DNA of 64,000 nucleotides. It comes from Ampullaceana balthica. Taxonomy: Eukaryota; Mollusca; Gastropoda; Lymnaeidae. The stretch covers positions 251,016-315,015 of the forward strand of contig CALYLW010000966.1 of NCBI GenBank assembly GCA_944989445.1, given 5' to 3'. The position numbers were made by a program, and so were the translations under genes. The notes under the pieces are model-generated. The model worked only from the letters and a program-made list of their open reading frames with translations, did no database searches and had not been told where the DNA came from. This document shows, one piece after another, positions 55,557 through 64,000 of this stretch (position 1 is its first letter; every line of letters starts with the position of its first letter).

Positions 55557-56194
55557 CAGATTTTACACGTATATTATTTCACAGCGAAATTTAATTTCCT
55601 CGTGAGAACTTACGTTTTTAATTTATTAAATGCATTATTATATGTTGTATTTCAGCTATTACAGCGCTAATTTGCGTGTCTTTTTAATTTCTAAGGCATT
55701 TTTTCGGCTCTCAACAGTAAATAGTGTGATCGTGATGCAACCATTTTGTTTATTTGTCACTCTACTTGCTGGATTGTCCCAATAAGATGCCAAATGGAAA
55801 TTTCTCACTTACAAAAAAATAAAATAAGAATCAAACATCTAGTAACAAAATAAAAATGAAATTGTCTTTAAAATATTTATTTATCTTCTGACAACATTAA
55901 AATAGATGAAAAATACTTTTTAAAAAAACATTTTCCATCAGTAACTTTATTTTAGCATGTTTCGAGCCAGGTAAACAAACATTTGGCAAGCAGTTTGCTA
56001 CATTAAAAAATGGACGTATCGTGACCAGATTATGTATTATATAGAGCCGAAAAAATGCCTTAGAAATTAAAAAGACTCAGAAATTAGCACAGGAATAGCT
56101 GAAATACAACATATAATAATGCATTTATAAATTAAAAACGTAAGTTCTCAAGAGAAAATTAAATTTCGCTGTGAAATAATATGTGTAAAATCTG
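55557..56194. mobile_element. Foldback DNA element with long inverted repeats, 638 bp
   Basis: The left arm begins CAGATTTTACACGTATATTA and the right arm ends with its inverse ...TAATATGTGTAAAATCTG. The arms align over at least 170 bp and more loosely to about 220 bp, sharing AGCGAAATTTAATTT, GAACTTACGTTTTTAATTTA, ATGCATTATTATATGTTGTA and GGCATTTTTTCGGCTCT. The centre is AT-rich without a gene. No clear TSD is visible, partly because the left flank is satellite. The superfamily is unknown. The outer right end is similar to the 30-bp satellite unit (see findings). Confidence 0.85.
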
Positions 56195-56700
56195 TAGGTT
56201 TACCCGTAACCATTTGAGAACCGTTCTACGTTGATGTAAACAATGAGCATGTCTTTGTTGTGTACTAACAGCACCCAGGATAACTGAACTCGATTTAGAT
56301 TAATCCACTGGACAGTTTTGACTTCACACATTAAATTATAAATGTCTGTCTATAGTTCTGAGTAAATAAACGTCTGTCCTATTTGTTTGTCTATCTGTAT
56401 GTCTATTTGTATGTGGGCCCTAGATTGGCCCTGGTCCACAACGCTATTAATCATTGTCTTATTTTCATCAAACTGAACCCTGCCTAATATCGACCTTTGA
56501 CCCCTCTAGAGCCTCCATGACCTACCCTGTCGAAGCCCTTGTTTTTTTCCCCCTCGGACTCCATTATTCCAGTGTACCCCCCCCCCACCACCCTTCTCCT
56601 CTACACGCCAGTTATGTCACAACATCTCTCCCCCAACCCTCCTACATCAATTAAATAGGAAGTTGTGGGGGAGAGGAGGGATACATCTCTTGGCCATTAC
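56195..56700. other. Unassigned spacer
   Basis: No gene recognised. TCTGTCTAT and CTATTTGTATGT words near 56340-56410 form a loose short repeat. A C-run lies at 56578-56588. Confidence 0.4.
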
Positions 56701-57309
56701 TCGCGTCTCTGGTCGCTGACTCGCGTCTCTGGTCGCTGACTCGCGTCTCTGGTCGCTGACTCGCGTCTCTGGTCACTGACTCGCGTCTCTGGTCGCTGAC
56801 TCGCGTCTCTGGTCGCTGACTCGCGTCTCTGGTCGCTGACTCGCGTCTCTGGTCGCTGACTCGCGTCTCAGGTCACTGACTCGCGTCTCTGGTCGCTGAC
56901 TCACGTCTCTGGTCACTGACTCGCGTCTCTTGTGACTGACTCGCGTCTCTTGTGATTGACTCGCGTCTCTGATCGCTGACTCGCGTCTCTGGTCACTGAC
57001 TCGCGTCTCTTGTGACTGACTCGCGTCTCTGATCGCTGACTCGCGTCTCTTGTGACTGACTCACGTCTCTGGTTGCTGACTCACGTCTCTTGTGACTGAC
57101 TCGCGTCTCTGGTCGCTGACTCGCGTCTCTTGTGACTGACTCACGTCTCTGGTCGCTGACTCACGTCTCTTGTGACTGACTCACGTCTCTGGTCGCTGAC
57201 TCGCGTCTCTGGTCGCTGACTCGCGTCTCTGGTCGCTGACTCGCGTCTCTGGTCGTTGACTCGCGTCTCTGGTCGCTGACTCGCGTCTCTGGTCGCTGAC
57301 TCACGTCTC
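56701..57309. repeat. Minisatellite, 20-bp period, about 30 copies
   Basis: 20-bp units are TCGCGTCTCTGGTCGCTGAC. A second type, TCTTGTGACTGAC, is mixed into the middle (56.93-57.18 kb). No insertions or deletions are seen, so the units stay in register throughout. Confidence 0.98.
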
Positions 57310-57635
57310 CGTCCGTTCTTGGCCCCCCAAAATGTCAACCCTCAGCCGCCTTGAACTTGTGTCCCGTTAGTTGATTGGCCGGCAGAGCGCGTGACACGGG
57401 CAAATCTGATTTGGCCGAATGATTACGGACTGGCGGTCGCTGAAATTCCCATCGCTTTGAACTGATTAGCTGGACAGGCCACGGGCCCTGGTCCCTCACG
57501 GCCGCAGCCCTCATGAGCCGATGTCCATGTCTTCGCCATTGTTTTTCTGAGGGAGCTGACAAAGAGAGGGTGCGTATGGGGTGGAAATGAAAGGGGCTGC
57601 ACGGGAAGGAACGGGTTCATCGGGGTTGTACAATG
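57310..57635. other. Complex island, candidate conserved non-coding DNA
   Basis: About 240 bp at 57320-57560 are balanced and non-repetitive, unlike everything around. Words include TTGATTGGCC (CCAAT box on the minus strand), CTGATTAGC and CCATTGTTT (SOX-type). The minus frames crossing it have no domain. Function is inference. Confidence 0.35.
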
Positions 57636-57950
57636 TACATGTCCCACACACATATACACTAGAATATGTACATGTCCCACACACATATACACTAGAATAT
57701 GTACATGTCCCACACACATATACACTAGAATATGTACATGTCCCACACACATATACACTAGAATATGTACATGTCCCACACACATATACACTAGAATATG
57801 TGCATATCCCACACACATATACACTAGAATATGTACATGTCCCACACACATATACACTAGAATATGTACATGTCCCACACACATATACACTAGAATATGT
57901 ACATGTCCCACACACATGTACACTAGAATATGTACATGTCCCACACATAA
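57636..57950. repeat. Minisatellite, 33-bp period, about 9.5 copies
   Basis: 33-bp units contain ATGTCCCACACACATATACA and CTAGAATATGTAC. Since 33 is a multiple of 3, both strands keep frames open (VHVPHTYTLEY on plus); these are by-products. Confidence 0.97.
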
Positions 57951-58596
57951 ACCAAGAGCATGTTTATGACCTGATGTTAAATACATGTACATTTGTTTTC
58001 TTCGTTTGTTTCATCATGAATTTTTACCTGGTCCTGCAGGTAAAAACTGCTAATAGAGACTCCAGTAAATATGCATGAACGTCCTATTACCCATAAAAAC
58101 TGAGTTAAGATGAGACCGTTTTAATAAGCTGTAGATATGTACGTTCATTATGGGGAGTAAGGCGAGACGAGCCACAGTGATATTCTATAATGTGATTGTC
58201 CATTTTGTTATTCTCCCATAACATGACAAAATTGTTCATTTTGTTATTCTCCCCATAACATGACAAAATTGTTCATTTAACTTTATCAATAAGGCAGCGG
58301 GAAACAGACGAGGTTCTCAAACGACCTAGACCAGTGCACCCCATGCAGTAAGAGTAAAAAGGTAAATAATATACAGATAAATAAATTAGAAAGTGAGAGA
58401 GAAAAATTGACGGTGTAAGGGAGATACGCAAATACATTTCTAACAATACTTTTAAAAAAAATTATTATAATTTGTTATTATTTATAGCTAATAAATGTAA
58501 ATTTTAATTTTAGATAACTTTGTTATGTCACACCCCCGCATATATATATATAATTCCTGTTGCCTTATGTATGAATGTATGTATGTATGTGTGGAT
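57951..58596. other. Unassigned stretch
   Basis: No gene recognised. At 58197-58276 a 38-40-bp segment (CATTTTGTTATTCTCCC, then CATAACATGACAAAATTG) is duplicated. (TA)n and (GTAT)n runs lie near 58540-58590. Confidence 0.45.
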
Positions 58597-58961
58597 TTAA
58601 CGCTATACTAATTTTAGAAAGCAGCGCACCAAATTACTGCACCAATGCATCAAAAGTTGTGCTAATTACAGATGCGCTGTAAAAAAATATTATATGACGT
58701 CATTGTTTTAGCTCATATTTTAATTTTGGAAAAGGGAACAATGTAAAAAGCGGATTTGATGATGGTAGGCGCCCTACAACCCCTATTATAAAATACTTTG
58801 TGTACATTTCAGAAAGTTTAATATTTCGTATTTATCAAATAAGGACAAGTTAGTTGGGCTTTTGAAAAAGGTCGGCGCCGTAGGCTTCCTAAAAAAAGTG
58901 CATTTTTTCAAAATAGATTTCAGCTGAAAACTTCCGTCATTTTTGACGGGTGATACGCTAG
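58597..58961 (+). mobile_element. Helitron-like element A, right part with 3' end
   Basis: The right end has CCGTCA, loop TTTT, TGACGG (58934-58949), then 8 bases and CTAG (58958-58961) followed by T. Inside are blocks shared with the 15.7-17.1 kb cluster (ACTTTGTGTACATTTCAG) and with element C at 60042 (CGCACCAAATTACTGCACCAA). The left end is not defined; it may lie near 58550. Confidence 0.65.
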
Positions 58962-58975
58962 TATATATAAATATA

Positions 58976-59310
58976 TCCTATATAATAAAAGGCAATTTTA
59001 TGTCCGGTCATCAATGGCGATTGGTCCCTCAAACACATATGACTCCTTCAGCCAATCATATTAAACACGTTTACACGGACGTTCAAAACGAGTTATTTTT
59101 GGTGCTGTATTCTTCCCAGACTTTCTTTTGAGTTATGCGCATGGGATTTATAGTCAAAGGCTGTGTTTTTACGAGTTATTTATTGAATAATGAATAGTAT
59201 AATAATAAATAGTATTTTTGACGTGGTCGTGACGGCTGTTGGGGGGGGGGAGGAGTTACAACATGCCACCGAACGGTGGCGGAACGTCCTTGGACGGGCT
59301 TTGTTGCTCG
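58976..59310 (+). mobile_element. Helitron-like element B, probable non-autonomous
   Basis: It begins TCCTATATAATAAAAGGC 14 bp after element A ends; TC plus an AT-rich word is the usual Helitron 5' start. At the other end, CGTCC, TT, GGACG (59285-59296) forms a hairpin followed by CTCG (59307-59310) and T; CTCG differs at one base from the usual CTAG. The interior has ATGTCCGGTCATCAATGGCG and a G-run near 59240. No coding domain. Confidence 0.5.
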
Positions 59311-59330
59311 TATATATATAAAATCAAAAT

Positions 59331-59993
59331 TAGGGCTGTTATCGATTAATTTAAATTTAATCGTTAACTTTTGAAAAATTAACGATTAATTAATCGATAA
59401 TTTCGATTAAATCGAAAAATAGAAATGTATGACGTCATTAAACTGAACATTTCAAGGGAAGTAACAAAAACAGGTAATTGACTTTAAAAAAAAATTATTG
59501 AGTTATTTCCTTTGTCTCACAGACATTAAAAAATAAAAATATTTTGAACTAAATTTTATGACAATGTGTTGATACTTGATCGGATGTTTGTGCTGAAGGT
59601 GGTACGTCAGCGATGTATATTATCCTTTAAAAGAGAATTGTTTATGGCAGCGAACACAGTAAACTTTTTCACCATCTTCGACTTTGCCATTCGCAGTTAG
59701 CTTAAAAACATAGTTTTTGCTCAACTTTCCAGTTATATGTTTAAATTTAACTGCGCTGATGCTGTCAGACATTTTTTAGTTGACGTCTGCCGGTCCAAAT
59801 ATATTAATAAAATAAATTATGATATTACGCGGGAGAAGTTTGTACGTAAAAAAATATATGCATTATTATTTATTATTAATTATTTATTAATAAAATTTAA
59901 AAAAAATATTAATAACGTTTTCCTTAATTTTAATCGAATTTAATTTTTTTAAACGATTAATCGAGAAATTAATCGTTAATTTCCGCAGCCCTA
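59331..59993 (-). mobile_element. Short hAT element with BED finger, copy 2
   Basis: It begins TAGGGCTGTT and ends CCGCAGCCCTA, the reverse orientation of copy 1 at 29815-30449. CGATTAATCG-rich blocks flank both ends. The 8-mers on the two sides are ATCAAAAT (59323-59330) and ATCAATAT (59994-60001), one mismatch. It sits within a Helitron-like region: AT-rich Helitron 5' sequence lies to the left and Helitron C sequence continues to the right. Confidence 0.9.
59540..59772 (-). pseudogene. BED zinc-finger frame, copy 2, with premature stop
   Basis: Starting at the ATG complementary to 59770-59772, the frame follows copy 1 closely (SISAVKFKHIT, then KLSK, then VYCVRCHKQFSFKG). Codon 51 is TAA (59620-59622) where copy 1 has TCA, so translation stops between the CxxC pair and the histidines, and a full finger cannot form. 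After the stop the same frame continues with SLTYHLQHKHPIKY, showing the stop is recent relative to the divergence. The C-terminal stop codon of copy 1 is also changed by small indels. The copies differ at several other residues. Confidence 0.85.
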
Positions 59994-60001
59994 ATCAATA
60001 T

Positions 60002-60284
60002 ACATAATTTGCGATGTATGTCACGTCCCGTCTGTCCCTTCCTTGACGCTAATAATTTTAGAAAGCTGCGCACCAAATTACTGCACCAAAAATAACAATT
60101 TTCGAACGTTCCGCATAAAATGTTCGATATGAAAGTAAACGAATAATAAAAATAAATAAATAATTTAATGTTCTGTATTACATTACTTCTTATTCTGATG
60201 TGTATTTTTTCAAAATAAATAGATTTCAGCTGAAATGTAATTATTTTAAAAACTTCCGTCATTTTTTGACGGGTAATACACTAG
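60002..60284 (+). mobile_element. Helitron-like element C, right part with 3' end
   Basis: It ends with CCGTCA, loop TTTTT, TGACGG (60256-60272) and CTAG at 60281-60284, followed by T. It shares TTAGAAAGC.GCGCACCAAATTACTGCACCAA and the ATAGATTTCAGCTGAAA-type stretch with element A. The hAT copy at 59331-59993 appears to have landed in its left part. Confidence 0.6.
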
Positions 60285-60384
60285 TTGCGCTATAAGTTGT
60301 TATTAATAGTCAAAATTACAAACTAAACGAACGTTACTTTTAGATTTTTACTAGTATGTAGGTAAGTTTGGATGAATATGACAT
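60285..60384. other. Unassigned spacer
   Basis: AT-rich; nothing recognised. Confidence 0.4.
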
Positions 60385-60475
60385 TGCCATATTTAGCTGC
60401 CATATTTAGCTTCCATTATTAGCAGCCATATTTAGCTGCAATATTTAGCTGCCATATTTAGCTGCCATATTCATT
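60385..60475. repeat. Short tandem repeat, 13-bp period, about 7 copies
   Basis: Units are CATATTTAGCTGC with variants TTCCATTATTAGCAGC and CAATATTTAGCTGC. Confidence 0.88.
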
Positions 60476-60507
60476 TCACGATCACATAAATCGCAATAAC
60501 AGAGCCC

Positions 60508-60935
60508 GCGAGAGTATCTTCCGTACTGGTATCACCAGAGAGTATCTCCCGTACTGGTATCACCAGAGAGTATCTCCCGTACTGTTATCACCAGAGAGTA
60601 TCTCCCGTACTGGTATCACCAGAGAGTATCTTCGGTACTGGTATCACCAGAGAGTATCTCCCGTACTGTTATCACCAGAGAGTATCTCCCGTACTGGAAT
60701 CACCAGAGAGTATCTCCCGTACTGTTATCACCAGAGAGTATCTCCCGTACTGGTATCACCAGAGAGTATCTCCCGTACTGGTATACCCAGAGAGTATCTC
60801 CCGTACTGGTATCACCAGAGAGTATCTCCCGTACTGGTATCACCAGAGAGTATCTCCCGTACAGGTATCACCAGAGAGTATCTCCCGTACTGGAATCACC
60901 AGAGAGTATCTCCCGCACTGGTATCACCAGAGAGG
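60508..60935. repeat. Minisatellite, 28-bp period, about 15 copies
   Basis: 28-bp units contain ACCAGAGAGTATCTCCCGTA and CTGGTATC. Variants CTGTTATC and CTGGAATC recur at roughly regular places. One base is rearranged at 60782 (ATACCC). Confidence 0.97.
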
Positions 60936-60949
60936 ATTTAAAAAAAACA

Positions 60950-61270
60950 AACCGTATAAAGTTTTTGACAATGAATCCTTTATATATAACAGACATAACT
61001 AAAATTATTGATTATGTTCAATATAATACGCACCGCGCGACAGACCCCTGTGACATCGGGGGGCTGGAGTGAAACTCCAGTGACCCGTGAAGGTCAATTT
61101 AATTACGGTACATTCGATCGATGTGAAATTTGGATACAATGCATGGTTAGGTCACACAAGTCTATGTGCAAAATTTCAGCTCGATATAGGATCATGGGAA
61201 GTGGGTCATTTTTTACTTTTGTCTTTCCGCGACAAGAAGGGGTAGTTAATATAAGGGATTTAAAAGGGTG
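60950..61270. mobile_element. Dispersed repeat fragment, Helitron-associated family
   Basis: The left part (AGTTTTTGACAATGAATCCT, then TAATACGCACCGCGCGACA) matches 15710-15775 and 16780-16830. The right part (AATTTAATTACGGTACATTC, then GGGAAGTGGGTC) matches 16905-17015. This repeat is therefore at least three times in the window and sits next to Helitron-like ends each time. The 87-residue plus frame has no domain. Confidence 0.55.
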
Positions 61271-61435
61271 ATGTACCTGGTTACACAATCTAGCAGGATG
61301 TAGCTGCTGTTTTGGTGATGTCAGCAAATATTCAAGTTTTTGGTAAACTATTATAATACAGGAGTATGACACTGGTGTTTTACCCTATACTATTTACCTT
61401 ACAAAATGTACTCCTCCCCACGTATCTAGCTAGAC
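61271..61435. other. Unassigned spacer
   Basis: Nothing recognised up to the TSD of the next MITE. Confidence 0.4.
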
Positions 61436-61633
61436 CAGGGATCTCCAAACTTTTCTGCCGGAGGACCACATTAACTGTCAAACAGCAGTTTGGGGGCCGA
61501 CTACAAAGAGTTTTGTTGTAAACTACAGGTGAAAAATAGTATATTTTTTATGAGATTAAAAGGTCTCCAGGGGCCGGATGAGAGGGCCTCAAGGGCCGCA
61601 TCTGGCCCGCGAGCCGTAGTTTGGAGACCCCTG
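61436..61633. mobile_element. hAT-type MITE, 198 bp, perfect 8-bp TSD
   Basis: The left end is CAGGGATCTCCAAACTTTTC and the right end inverts as AGTTTGGAGACCCCTG. The 8-mer AGCTAGAC stands exactly on both sides (61428-61435 and 61634-61641). GGGGCCGG and GGCCCGCGAGCC blocks lie inside the right end. Confidence 0.95.
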
Positions 61634-61647
61634 AGCTAGACCCATCA

Positions 61648-63762
61648 CCACCCATAGTACCTGGTACAGCATTCTCCCTCCCATTCCCCTAGTACCTGGT
61701 ACAGTATTCTCCCTCCCATTCCCTAGTACCTGGTACAGCATTCTCCCTCCCATTCCCCTAGTACCTGGTACAGCATTCTCCCCCCATTCCCCTAATTACT
61801 GGTACAGCATTCTCCCTCCCATTCCCCTAGTACCTGGTACAGCATTCTCCCTCCCATTCTCCTAGTAACTGGTACAGCATTCTCCCCCCCCCCTTCTCCG
61901 AGTACCTGGTACAGCATTCTCCCTCCCATTCTCCTAGTAACTGGTACAGCATTCTCCCCCCCCCCATTCTCCGAGTACCTGGTACAGCATTCTCCCTCTC
62001 ATTCCCCTATTACCTGGTACAGCATTCTCCCCCCCCCCATTTCCCCAGTACCTGGTACAGCATTCTCCCTCCCATTCCCCAAGTACCTGGTACAGCTCTC
62101 CCTTCCATTCTCCGAGTACCTGGTATAGCATTCTCCCTCCCATTCCCCTAGTACGTGGTACAGCATTCTCCCTCCCATTCACCTAGTACCTGGTACAGCA
62201 TTTTCCCTCCCATTCCCCTAGAACCTGGTACAGCATTCTCCGTCCCATTCCCCTAGTAACTGGTACAGCATTCTCCCTCCCATTCACCTAGTACCTGGTA
62301 CAGCATTCTCCCTCCCATTCCCCTAGTACCTGGTACAGCATTCTCCCTTCCATTCCCCTAGAACGTGGTACAGCATTCTCCCCCCCATTTCCCCAGTACC
62401 TGGTACAGCATTCTCCCTCCTATTCCCCAAGTACCTGGTACAGCTCTCCCTTCCATTCTCCGAGTACCTGGTACAGCATTCTCCCTCCCATTCACCTAGT
62501 ACCTGGTACAGCATTCTCCCTCCCATTTCCCTAGTACCTGGTACAGCATTCTCCCTCCCATTCCCCTAGAACCTGGTACAGCATTCTCCGTCCCATTCCC
62601 CTAGTAACTGGTACAGCATTCTCCCTCCCATTCACCTAGTACCTGGTACAGCATTCTCCCTCCCATTCCCCTAGTACCTGGTACAGCATTCTCCCTTCCA
62701 TTCCCCTAGTACCTGGTACAGCATTCTCCCCCCCCATTCCCCTAATTACTGGTACAGCATTCTCCCTCCCATTCCCCTAGTACCTGGTACAGCATTCTCC
62801 CTCCCATTCCCCTAGTACCTGGTACAGCATTCTCCCTCCCATTCCCCTTGAACCTGGTACAGCATTCTCGTCCCATTCCCCTAGTAACTGGTACAGCATT
62901 CTCCCTCCCATTCACCTAGTACCTGGTACATCATTCTCCCTCCCATTCCCCTAGTACCTGGTACAGCATTCTCCCTTCCATTTTTCGAGTACCTGGTACA
63001 GCGTTCTCTCTCCCATTCCCCTATTACCTGGTACAGCATTCTCCCCCCCCCCATTTCCCCAGTACCTGATACAGCATTCTCCCTCCCATTCCCCAAGTAC
63101 CTGGTACAGCATTCTCCCTCCCATTCCCCAAGTACCTGGTACAGCATTCTCCCTTCCATTCCCCTAGTACCTGGTACAGCATTCTCCCCCCCCCCATTCC
63201 CCTAATTACGTGTACAGCATTCTCCCTCCCTTCCCCTAGTACCTGGTACAGCATTCTCCCTCCCATTCCCCTAGTACCTGGTACAGCATTCTCCCTCCCA
63301 TTCACCTAGTACCTGTTACAGCATTCTCCCTTCCATTCCCCTAGTACCTGGTACAGCATTCTCCCTCCCATTCCCCTAGTACCTGGTACAGCATTCTCCC
63401 TTCCATTTTTCGAGTACCTGGTACAGCATTCTCCCTCCCATTCTCCGAGTACCTGGTACAGCATTCTCCCTCCCATTTACCTAGTACCTGGTACAGCATT
63501 CTCCCTCCCATTCACCTAGTACCTGGTACAGCATTCTCCCTCCAATTCCCCTAGTACATGGTACAGCATTCTCCCTCCCATTCTCCTAGTACATGGTACA
63601 GCATTCTCCCTCCCATTCTCCGAGTACCTGGTACAGCATTCTCCCTCCAATTCCCCTAGTACCTGGTACAGCATTCTCCCTCCAATTCCCCTAGTACATG
63701 GTACAGCATTCTCCCTCCCATTCCCCTAGTACATGGTACAGCATTCTCCCTCTCATTCTCCG
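61648..63762. repeat. Minisatellite, about 35-bp period, about 60 copies
   Basis: Units contain AGTACCTGGTACAGCATTCT and CCCTCCCATTCCCCT. The C-tract changes length (CCCTCCC, CCCCCCCCC), and shorter units lack GCATT (CAGCTCTCCCTTCC at about 62093 and 62442). A multi-unit segment around 62200-62400 is nearly repeated around 62560-62720, so larger blocks have duplicated. Minus-strand frames are by-products. Confidence 0.97.
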
Positions 63763-64000
63763 ATAACTCGTTATCTAACTGGTTCGTCTTCCGTATCCCT
63801 TATTCCCTCAAACCACGTGACCACTATCTGGTAGATTACCCCCCCTCCTATAATCCTTTTCGCCTGTAACCACCACCCTCCACCTCATCACCCACCAGCC
63901 CCCCCCCCTCCCCAACCCTCAGCCCACGTGACAAGTATCTGGTAAAGCAGTTGTGCTATCATCCTTCTGGCCCGAGCTTGCCATCTCAGATTCTCCCCAC
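63763..64000. other. Unassigned sequence at window end
   Basis: C-rich, no gene recognised. GTATCTGGTA-type words near 63935 are a faint echo of the neighbouring array. Confidence 0.4.

Overview
This window looks like intergenic or intronic DNA from an animal genome, most likely a marine invertebrate and possibly a mollusc. The lineage is inferred from the mix of hAT, Helitron-like, Penelope-like and non-LTR elements with dense short-period minisatellites; no diagnostic host gene is present. I found no host protein-coding gene, rRNA, tRNA or CRISPR array that I could support. Almost all long open frames are by-products of tandem repeats.

By summing my own boundaries, roughly 30 kb of the 64 kb is tandem repeat: more than 30 different arrays with periods of 12 to about 60 bp, each with its own unit. 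The largest is a 30-bp satellite at 38.6-45.1 kb and 51.7-55.6 kb. Between its two clean blocks lies 6.5 kb of guanine-poor, A/C/T-rich sequence containing damaged fragments of the same unit. I read that stretch as a probable base-calling or assembly artefact.

Between the arrays is a graveyard of mobile elements. (1) 3.77-6.07 kb: a 2.3-kb hAT element with a decayed transposase, carrying two nested hAT MITEs. (2) 7.97-9.47 kb: a probable hAT shell holding a MITE with a perfect target-site duplication (TSD), a palindrome, a Penelope-like tail hairpin and a long foldback. (3) 15.7-17.1 and 58.6-60.3 kb: Helitron-like remnants with terminal hairpins followed by CTAG. (4) 20.83-21.28 kb: the 3' end of a non-LTR retrotransposon. 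(5) 21.43-22.10 kb: a hAT MITE whose inner 22-bp motif has expanded into a minisatellite. (6) 29.82-30.45 and 59.33-59.99 kb: two opposite-strand copies of a short hAT element carrying only a BED zinc-finger reading frame, intact in the first and stopped in the second. (7) 35.5-36.4 kb: the GIY-YIG end of a Penelope-like element, with a 384-bp assembly gap and a hammerhead-like tail motif. (8) 55.56-56.19 kb: a foldback element touching the 30-bp satellite; its right end resembles the satellite unit at 19 of 22 bases. (9) 61.44-61.63 kb: another hAT MITE with a perfect TSD.

Two themes stand out. In two places a transposon end or inner motif looks like the seed of a tandem array (21.6 kb clearly, 55.6 kb possibly). 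Some arrays also multiply sequences that resemble transcription-factor sites, notably about a dozen TGACCT direct repeats with 4-bp spacing at 36.7-37.5 kb. No pathway or operon joins the features; the window is best read as a record of repeat birth and transposon nesting.
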